DNA of 64,000 bases from Euglena gracilis (lineage: Eukaryota; Euglenida; Euglenophyceae; Euglenales): NCBI GenBank assembly GCA_039621445.1, contig CP154955.1, positions 11,272,241-11,336,240 on the forward strand, read 5' to 3'. This document shows, piece by piece, positions 57,093 through 64,000 of this stretch; the stretch's first letter is position 1, and each line of letters opens with the position of its first letter. A program made the translations under genes and the position numbers. A model generated the notes under the pieces. The model saw nothing but the letters and a program-made list of their open reading frames with translations. It was not told where the DNA came from and did not search any database.

Positions 57093-57700
57093 TTACCTCC
57101 TCGTGGAAGTTAGTTCAAATACAAGATGATTTACGATTTGGGTGGGCTGCAGGGTGGACTTTTTGAAATTAATTTTGAAAACTGATTTGATTAAATCCCT
57201 GACCACTGTGTTCAGGTGATTTTGTAAGATGTTTTGTGTTAGGGCCACCAGTAAAATGTCGTCCAGGGAAATAAACACTTCGATGCCCCTTTTCCTCCAC
57301 AGCTTTTCGAATGTTTTCATTACCGACATGAAAATTTGGGGCATTGCATTCAGGCCAAAGCAGCCTGTCTGGAATTCCCAGGTCTGCCCCCCCCACCTGA
57401 TGTCTTAGAAATGGCCTTAGGGCCTGGCTCACTGGGATGTGGAAGTGAGCATCCCTTAGGTCTACTTTTGCTGCCCAGTGGCCTTTTACCAACACTGCCA
57501 AAAACGTGCTGGAAGTGATCCAGTTTGAAAGGTTTAACTGGAACCCTTGATTTTTTTCCCTGCAATAGCTTATTAATCGCCATTTTGTCTGCCCCCCATC
57601 TGGTTTTGAAACCATAAACCAGGGGATCAGGTGCTGGTGGTTAAATCCCTTTCCCTCTTTACGGATCCAGATTTTTCGTAATCGAGCAGAACTTTTTATG
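57093..57700 (-). pseudogene. reverse transcriptase of element 1C
   Basis: N-terminal block MVSKPDGGQTKWRLISYCRE, GHWAAKVDLRDAHFHIPVSQ and RPFLRHQVGG; then, after the same +1 shift in a G run seen in element 1, MPQIFMSVMKTFEKLWRKRG and VFISLDDILLVALTQN. The catalytic box is SLDD rather than YLDD. Frame breaks make it inactive. Confidence 0.7.
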
Positions 57701-58450
57701 CTTGTGGTATGTTCAAATTTGCTCTGGGTTTTGGGTTGGTGAGCAATTTTGGTGGGCTGACCCAGGGGGGTCCAATGTCATCCCTGATGAGTTGACATGT
57801 TGTTGGGTGGGTGGCATTTTTTGTCCACCATTTAAAGCTTTTTTGCAACCTTTGTTTCCGAGGGGTGTCTCCCCATTTTCCTCGAAGAAATTTATTATCT
57901 GGATAAGATGTTTTTGGGGAGGGCTGGGCTCGGAGTGATGGACATTTCTGGCTTTTTTGCAACCTTTGATGGAGGGGGGCGTCTCCCTTTATTTCCTCCA
58001 TTGAATGCATTTTCTGGGTAAAATTATTTTGGCGGGGCTGGGCTGGGGGTGTTGGACATTCAACCCCTAGGTCCCCTAGATCTTGGGCCCTTGGAAAGAG
58101 AAATTTTTTCTGGGCGGATGTGCATGCACTAACTCCCTCTCTGCTCACTTCTCTGCAGGATCTTTTTCATGGAAAACCACCATAGGGCTTAATGCCCCTG
58201 TTTGGCCTATCTGGTCTTCTCCATGTTGATGTGGTTGGTTGACATACTACAGGAGGGCCTCTGTGGGCCCCCTCCATTGAATAATTATGAATTTAGAAAT
58301 AATTGTTGGAGGGGTTTCTGCCCCTCCCTCCATAAGGGCCACTCTGGGTTCCTGTTTCCCCCAATTTTGGCAGAGGGCCTCTGTGGGTCCCTCGGGGTAC
58401 TTCTCCAGCAGCTTCCTTAGCTTCTTGGTGGCCACTGTGGGTCCACCATG
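57700..58450 (-). pseudogene. gag-pol linker of element 1C
   Basis: Includes ECPTPPAQPRQNNFTQKMHS, the duplicated QRLQK motif, WWTKNATHPTTCQLIRDDIG and, further upstream, GGPTVATKKLRKLLEKYPEG with PTEALCQNW. The repeated G-G/E-P-T-E-A words suggest a low-complexity Gag segment. The element 1 counterpart is 41520-41980. Confidence 0.5.
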
Positions 58451-58574
58451 CCGGTCACCAAGGTCTCCACGTAAAAAAAAATTTCCATACTCCATCTTTT
58501 GGTCTTGTAGGCCTTGAGTTCTTCTTGGCCTCCAACCCCATTGGGAATCTGGGCAGGAAGGAAGGGGTCGGTTT

Positions 58575-58665
58575 AAACCCAAACCGAAAAAGCAGTGCAA
58601 TGCGACAACCAGTGTCACTCAAAATTTTCTCTTTGGCGGAAAAAAATTTAACGCGTATTTCCACT
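58575..58665 (-). pseudogene. DTG aspartic protease fragment
   Basis: The minus frame reads FSAKEKILSDTGCRIALLFR. It matches the plus-strand protease end at 63393-63487 (NIFIDTGCRIALIF). DTG is the active-site triad of retroviral-type aspartic proteases. Only this short piece is present, inverted with respect to the main copy. Confidence 0.55.
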
Positions 58666-58850
58666 TGGATGAATATGAGGTTTCATGGTTGGAGAGACGG
58701 ATTTCTGCGTTGTTGGAAAAGCCAACCGCGGAAAATTCGCGCACCACCGCGGAAACCCTCACCAAGACACCACACCAATTGCAATTTGTCTCAAATGCCG
58801 TAAAAGTGCTTGCGGGACATCTCTGGAATGTGGAGGAGTCTAAAGGATAA
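58665..58850 (+). CDS. 61-codon ORF, unknown
   Basis: ATG opens MDEYEVSWLERRISALLEKP, TAENSRTTAETLTKTPHQLQ, FVSNAVKVLAGHLWNVEESK and TAA. Acidic, helix-forming and free of repeats. It starts exactly where the inverted protease fragment ends, so it may have been exposed by a rearrangement or may be an opposite-strand coincidence. Confidence 0.35.
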   Translation: MDEYEVSWLERRISALLEKPTAENSRTTAETLTKTPHQLQFVSNAVKVLAGHLWNVEESKG

Positions 58851-59047
58851 CTTGTCCAAGGCATTCACTTGGTTGCTGAAAAATTGCCCCACCTGGATTT
58901 TTTTTCTCGTTACGGAAAACGCATTTAGCAGTTTGAGGCTGAGGTTTTAACCGTATTTGTGGGCAACTCCAGCTTGTGGAAAATTTGGAAGAAACGGTAT
59001 ATGACTTGTAAGCAAGTTTCGACAAAATGTCCACTGCGGTACCGTTT

Positions 59048-59374
59048 GTAGGGGGTTGGGGCCTCACCACTCCCACAACCCCCTGGAGGCTGGCCCCTGG
59101 CACCTGCAGGCCCTGCCACTGGCTGGGATCCTTCAAATCACCCAGTGTTCCTGGCACCCACCTGGGACTTTCCTTGTCACTTTTCATGGTAATCCCACTT
59201 CCCACTTCTCAGCGCTGGCACAAATCAAGATAATTTCCAGAATTGAACAACCAACGTCAAACTTAACAGGCCGCTTGCCACTGTAAACACAACACAGACA
59301 GAATTTTGCGTAATTCCTAATTCCTCCGCTGGCATCCTAATTTCCTTTCCAGTCTTTCCCAGAACCCACAGTCC
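59048..59374. repeat. 330-bp direct repeat, copy 1
   Basis: GTAGGGGGTTGGGGCCTCAC through AATTCCTCYGCTGGCAT matches 60701-61030 closely. Minus-strand frames in both copies read DPSQWQGLQVPGASLQGVVG and EELGITQNSVC, so an old coding origin is possible. 59375-59600 holds no clear gene. Confidence 0.8.
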
Positions 59375-59599
59375 CTTCCATAAAAAGCTGCCCGGGGCAG
59401 CTAAGCCTGCCTTCGGCAAAAAGGCTCTGGGAGTTTGTTTTTTTTCGTTCACGAACAAAAACGTGACTCTTTCTTTCTGTCTGTCCGTTTCTTTCTTTTT
59501 TTGTTGGAGGGTCGGGGTTCGAAGGCAGACCCTCAGGGGGGGTCGGTCTCCTACAGCAGCAGGGGGGAGCATCAGGCACCCGCACCACCTTGGGCCGTT

Positions 59600-60130
59600 C
59601 TGGCAGGTGTCCCCCCCCAGAACAGTCCAAAGATACTCCTTGGGCCATCATCTCTGAATTTTTTCTCTCCCGTTTTTTCCCTGTCTCTCGTTTTTTTGCC
59701 CGTCCAGAGATTTGGGTCCAGGGGCTGGTGATGGTCCTTTGAAGTGCGCTCGCAGGTGCAGAGGGAGGGGGTTATTGCGGGGTGGTCTTTGGCCACAGGC
59801 CAGATAATGGGACCCAGCCCACAGCATCCCGGCGGGCTTCGGCCACAGCTGGTAAAGGCTTCGGCACAGGGCATGCAGGAGGGTTGGCTCCTTGCCATCT
59901 TGGGCCTTTCCATGGTCCACCTTTAAATACATGTCCTTTTCCAAATCCTTTGCCAAATCCTCCAAGGTACTGTCCATATGATGAGCATTTTCCTCTCCTG
60001 TTTGAAATTGCTCGAGTGACCTGCGATGAGAGAAATGAAGACCCTGAGGGCCGTAAAGAAAAACCTCCCCTGATTTTTTGAATACTGTGTGCCACTCTCT
60101 GCCTTCAGGGGACCCAGCCCACACATCCCA
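59600..60130 (-). pseudogene. third copy of element 2 gag region
   Basis: The minus frame 59648-60124 reads GEVFLYGPQGLHFSH, MDSTLEDLAKDLEKDMYLKV, matching 2A 44866-45050. The alternative frame gives GGFGKGFGKGHVFKGGPWKG, the basic Gag tail. It then diverges. The copy is isolated from any RT. Confidence 0.6.
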
Positions 60131-60439
60131 GGCAGGGCTTCAGCCTCAGCCCCTCGGGGCCTCCTTCGCCTTGTGCCTGCGCTCCTTCCTTCTCCTTCCC
60201 CTTGACTTCTGTACCTCATGCCTACCTGCCACGTGGCGGCTGTCCGCCATGCCGGGATCAGACATGGCATGTGCCTGCACGAGATCATCAAGAAGTCGTG
60301 GACTGAAGGAGTCAACATCAGCTTGATGGAGTGTAATTCCAGTTTTGATGCAGATTGTGGCTGTTCGTGATGTGCCAGTCGTGCAGCACCAGATGGTGTT
60401 GGCAGGCTCAAGGCCCTTGTCAGGGTGGCCTGTGATGCC

Positions 60440-60670
60440 AGGCTGGTGAATGCCAGGGAAGGAGATGTCAGAGGTGTGAATGCCCAGGAAGGAGATGTCA
60501 GAGATATGCATGCCAGAGATGGTCATGTCAGAGATGGTGACGCCGGATCCGAGATGAGCCAGGATGGTCGAGATGGACACTCCAGACACGCGGATGGGCG
60601 AGATGGACATTCTAGACATGGGGATGGTCGAGATAGACATTCCGGAGATGGCGATGACCGACATGGTGAT
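60440..60670. repeat. 30-bp minisatellite encoding decapeptides
   Basis: Seven to eight degenerate 30-base units. The plus frame gives VNAREGDVRG, VNAQEGDVRD, MHARDGHVRD, then GHSRHADGRD, GHSRHGDGRD, RHSGDGDDRH. The minus frame gives ISFLGIHTSD-type decapeptides. Open on both strands because the unit is a multiple of three. Confidence 0.75.
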
Positions 60671-60700
60671 GGATTGTTTGACTGGCAGTGTTCAGTTCGT

Positions 60701-61030
60701 GTAGGGGGTTGGGGCCTCACCACTCCCACAACCCCCTGGAGGCTGGCCCCTGGCACCTGCAGGCCCTGCCACTGGCTGGGATCCATCAATTCACCCAGGT
60801 GGCCTGGCACCCACCTGGGACGTTCCTTGTCACTTTTCATGGTAATCCCACTTCCCACTTCCCATCGCTGGCACAAGTCAAGATACTTTCCAGAATTGAA
60901 CAACCAAAGGCAAACTGATCATGCTGCTTGCCACTGTAAACACAAACACAGACAGAATTTTGCGTAACTCCTAATTCCTCTGCTGGCATTTGAATTTCCT
61001 CTCCAGTCATTCCCAGCGCCCACAACCGCT
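60701..61030. repeat. 330-bp direct repeat, copy 2
   Basis: It matches 59048-59374. The two copies bracket the gag fragment and the minisatellite, about 1.65 kb apart, as direct terminal repeats of a composite unit would. TG..CA ends are not obvious. Confidence 0.8.
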
Positions 61031-61361
61031 TATGTCACCACCCACCACGGTAAGTGTTGTGGTTGGAATTCCAAATGTGCCATAATTACGTTCTCAAAAC
61101 ACTGCTTCTGGAGGAGTAATCCTTACATCCACCGCACACTTGGTTCAACTCCCCACAAAAACGTGAATCGTACCACCCTTGCACTTGTCCACACCACCAA
61201 CCCACTTTTCGGAGGACATTTCCAATGAGTAAACTGGTCCACCGCTCAAAAACTCGAGTCTCCACCAGGAAATGCAACATTCGAACCTTGTGCGAGGAAT
61301 GAGCTAACACACCACACCTGGTATTGGTCACACATCGCATTCGTGATTTTACCAACCACCA

Positions 61362-62830
61362 ATGGGTTCTAGAATGCCAGATGACTCATCGGGCTTTCGG
61401 CGGGAAATGTTTGCCCCACCGGGTGAATTTCACCACAATTTTCGCGTCAACCGCAGGAAATTACTGCCACCTTACACTTGGTGCGCGAAATCCTGCACGA
61501 GCCTCACTTGGAGTAGAAATTCGCGAAATGTGTTTGGTGTTAAGAATTACCTGAACACACCAACCTTGAATACCACCGAGGGTCAACGGGTTACTCAGAA
61601 AGACTTTAAGGGAACCATCTCAATCGCGAACAAGGTGAAGTCCCAATGGGACGGAAATCCTACCACCTGGAGACAGGTTTTTCTGGATTGGGAGTACTAT
61701 TGGGCACTCAAGGAACCCACCCAAGACTGGAATCCCGAGGTAGTCAAGATGCAATTCATCGATTGCCTAAGAGAGAACGCGCAAGGCAGCTTGTGATACG
61801 TAATTGTGTATCATTCGATGACCTGGTTGAGCAATACACTTCAACCGAAATGGCGACAAAGGACGCCACCGGATCGCAAATGCAAATCCATTGATCTTTG
61901 GTATGCCAAACGGCTAGCACTTGCTTCCGAAGTTGATGAACTTAGAGAGAATCAAATGTGTGAAAAATTTGATGCGGTTTTGATGGATTTCACACCATCC
62001 CTCGTGATGGATATCCATCGAGAGGAGTTGGTGGGGCATGATATGACTCTTGCCCAACTTTAGAGTTATGAGTCAAAACAGCTCACGCTCACACAAGTTT
62101 TAGGGCAAATACAGTCCGCTTTTCAAACGCATCCCACCGCGTGAATCCTTGCGGGTGCGGTTTGCGCGTTGCAAAAAACACCCACGTCACCAACGTCACT
62201 CAACTTGGGATCAAAAACGCGGAATCAGCGTTCTTTGGTCCGAGGCACGGATAAACTGTGCTTTTTAGTGCAACAAATCTGGCCACATGTCTCAGGAATG
62301 CCCGAATCCTGATGCGTGAAAGCGTATTCAAAGTCCAAGTGGCTCGACCTCCTCACGGGGTTCAGGTTCCTCGGCGCTTTCACGTCAATCAAGCGCTTCA
62401 CAGTCATCGGAGAACCGCTTAAGCGGTGGTAGGCCCAAGTCAGCATCGTGTGATGGTCGGGAAACCTGTCCTTCTCGCGGTAGGTCACCTGGTCCCCCTA
62501 CATGAAAAATTCAATCGCGACTCTTCACGATCTCGTTCGCGAAGTAGATCATCCTGCTCGCGCGAGTCACCAGGGAAACACTGGTACACCAGTCACGGTC
62601 GACGGGAAACCCGTTCACCACGACGGTTTGACGTGGACGGGAATACAGCTCTCCCCGTTATGCGGAATCCCGTCAAAAATCACGTTGCTCACTTTGCGGA
62701 TCAATGGAGCACCAGTCATCCAAGTGTCCCAGACTTCGTTCCCTCCAGCCCCACTACTAAAATCACGGTGACCGCCGCGAGGACCGTGGATACTCCTCCA
62801 GCCGGAAGAAAGTCGATTTCAAGATGTCTT
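61362..62830 (+). pseudogene. gag of an LTR-type retroelement, frameshifted
   Basis: A clean 144-codon frame (61362-61796) holds KDFKGTISIANKVKSQWDGN, PTTWRQVFLDWEYYWALKEP, VVKMQFIDCLRENAQGSL, consistent with a retrotransposon capsid. It continues in other frames (NCVSFDDLVEQYTSTEMATK; FDAVLMDFTPSLVMDIHREE). Two zinc knuckles follow: a broken one with an internal TAG (C.F-stop-CNKSGHMSQEC, 62257-62301) and an intact CX2CX4HX4C, CSLCGSMEHQSSKC (62686-62727). Several stops: inactive. Confidence 0.6.
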
Positions 62831-63061
62831 GTTTGAAGTTGACCCCCCCCACGAGACCCCCCCCCATGACCCCCAACCACTGTGACACGAAAGGCCCCCA
62901 GAACCCGCGTCCTAGGCACAGCTTTCACGCCAGAACCGGCGTCTGTGACACAGTTTTTGAAACCGTGTATCAGGGGCTCTTGTTTCACGCCCGAACCGGC
63001 GTCTCCGACTTCTGGCAGTGAGAGGGATGAGACCTCTGACGGGGAATTTAATTAGGCCCGG

Positions 63062-63487
63062 ATGGCGGTCCGCACAATAAAATCCATCTATTCCACCAAA
63101 AAGTCCGTTGCCGACTATGCGGCGGGTTCGGACTTGGAGTTGGTGAGCTCGAGGTCCGAGTGCATGGGCCTGTGGGCTGATGAAAAGATGGAGGTAGGAC
63201 CTGATCACCCCTGCCTCCCGCTTCCCATCCCCCTTCACGGTAGGTACCCGGAATTATTTCGGGTCCCCTACCCCCCACTCCACATTTCCGCTCGGAATGC
63301 TGAGCAAAGTAGGACAGGGTTCATGGGAAAGTTGGCATGCGAACGTATTTCTGCCAGAACCTATACTTTTCATACCACCAAGGGAATTACTCGTCCAAGT
63401 GGAAATTCGCGTTCAATTTTTCCCACCAAAGTTAACATTTTCATTGACACTGGTTGTCGCATTGCACTGATTTTCGGCTGGGGTTGA
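63062..63487 (+). CDS. retropepsin-like protease region
   Basis: The 141-codon frame ends TKVNIFIDTGCRIALIFGWG and a TGA. FIDTG is the aspartic protease active-site loop. The preceding 110 residues are Ser/Pro-rich linker. Downstream (63552-63767) a further frame contains PRYESGIHGSEIFLGYLPS and may be the protease C-terminus after a shift. RT would lie beyond the window. Confidence 0.55.
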   Translation: MAVRTIKSIYSTKKSVADYAAGSDLELVSSRSECMGLWADEKMEVGPDHPCLPLPIPLHGRYPELFRVPYPPLHISARNAEQSRTGFMGKLACERISARTYTFHTTKGITRPSGNSRSIFPTKVNIFIDTGCRIALIFGWG

Positions 63488-63773
63488 AACCGACCACTTC
63501 CTTGGTAAGTGCCTAGAAACCGATCAAAATTACAACCGCGGATAACACCCAATGTGCCAGGTGATTTTGGATGTGTGCTCGAGATTCTCCTGTCCATCAT
63601 TCCCAATCATCACTTGCACACCTCGCAAATACAACATTTTGCCACGTTACGAATCTGGTATTCACGGGTCTGAAATATTTTTAGGATATCTACCCTCTCC
63701 TTACCCGAGCGTTGTCCCGCCTACGCTGCGCGAATGCCGTGAATGGCCACGCGATCTGGCTGCGTAGGGGTAT

Positions 63774-63830
63774 CCCAGCGTTTAACGCAGCCACGCCGCA
63801 GTCCCAGCGTTTAACGCAGCCACGCCGCAG
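63774..63830. repeat. 28-bp tandem duplication
   Basis: CCCAGCGTTTAACGCAGCCA with CGCCGCAG occurs twice in direct succession within GC-rich DNA (63690-63990) that lacks the homopolymers typical of the rest. Confidence 0.85.
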
Positions 63831-63960
63831 GATTCCGCTGGCACCGTTGGATAGCCAACGAAAAACCGCAGCGTTGAGATGGAAGGGAAATCGTAGCTCC
63901 GCTCCTAGGCCGAGATAGGGTGTTCGGTCTCGCCCGCGTCTGAACCACATTCGCAAAACC

Positions 63961-63980
63961 GCCCGTGCGTGAGCACGGGC
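63961..63980. repeat. perfect 8-bp hairpin with GTGA loop
   Basis: GCCCGTGC GTGA GCACGGGC. The GNRA-class loop would be very stable in RNA. A T5 tract follows only at the window end, about 15 bases away, so terminator function cannot be claimed. Confidence 0.7.
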
Positions 63981-64000
63981 TGACGTGCTTGTCCATTTTT

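Larger units (their letters stand above)
55120..58450 (-). mobile_element. DIRS-like element 1C, degraded minus-strand copy
   Basis: Reading leftward from 58450: linker, RT, RNase H, DLFAS-type tail, tyrosine recombinase, repeat R. It shares RT, RNase H and tail with element 1 (40567-43653) and shows what element 1 lost. Many stops and shifts. A 100-125 base tandem duplication in the linker (57870-58045) repeats the KGDAPLHQRLQK / KWGDTPRKQRLQK motif. Confidence 0.75.

Noticed and set aside
63961-64000. Hairpin plus T tract as a bacterial-type terminator
   Set aside because: The T tract is separated from the stem by about 15 bases and the rest of the window is eukaryotic.

Overview
The window reads as eukaryotic nuclear DNA, most likely from a protist or alga; I cannot name the species. 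There are no operons, no ribosome binding sites and no long uninterrupted genes. Instead there are short open segments with GT..AG borders, microsatellites, hundreds of G or C homopolymers, and several classes of transposable element. No CRISPR array, rRNA or tRNA gene was recognised. || Layout: 1-38.9 kb is a mosaic of short exon-like open segments, few of them assignable to a family, and dense repeats. Many of the repeats are non-autonomous DNA transposons whose ends begin 5'-CAGG and finish CCTG-3', usually with a long G run just inside the left end and a C run just inside the right end. Several carry 6-8 bp target duplications: 3905-4213, 5534-6317, 16439-16869, 24911-25075, 26387-28098, 29394-30539 and 36693-37113. 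I group them here as CAGG-1 (16439, 9311), CAGG-2 (3905, 24911, 31501, 38974), CAGG-3 (7260, 31067), CAGG-4 (36693, 38441), CAGG-5 (29394, 13350), CAGG-6 (26387) and CAGG-7 (5534). The ends and duplication lengths fit the hAT superfamily, and CAGG-7 still holds a hAT-like transposase C-terminal remnant. Several elements enclose exon-like segments or sit inside them. 28.56-29.29 kb is a compositionally distinct AT-rich island. || 38.97-61 kb is dominated by DIRS-like retrotransposons (gag-like ORF, reverse transcriptase, RNase H, tyrosine recombinase). Element 1 (40.5-43.65, +) has lost its recombinase; a degraded copy (1C) lies at 55.1-58.45 on the minus strand and keeps the recombinase. Element 2 occurs twice in tandem, 2A (43.65-48.69) and 2B (49.67-54.67). 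2B differs by a clean inversion of its RT-recombinase core (51420-52919). A gag fragment of the same family lies at 59.6-60.1 (-). || 61.36-63.5 kb holds a decayed gag-protease region of a different, LTR-type retroelement (CCHC knuckles, DTG protease); the window ends before its reverse transcriptase. The last 300 bases are GC-rich with a 28 bp tandem repeat and a perfect hairpin. || Nearly every gene call outside the retroelements is an exon-level inference from open frame, protein-like composition and splice-type borders; none was confirmed by a database search. Frame breaks in G runs could be real mutations or homopolymer sequencing errors.
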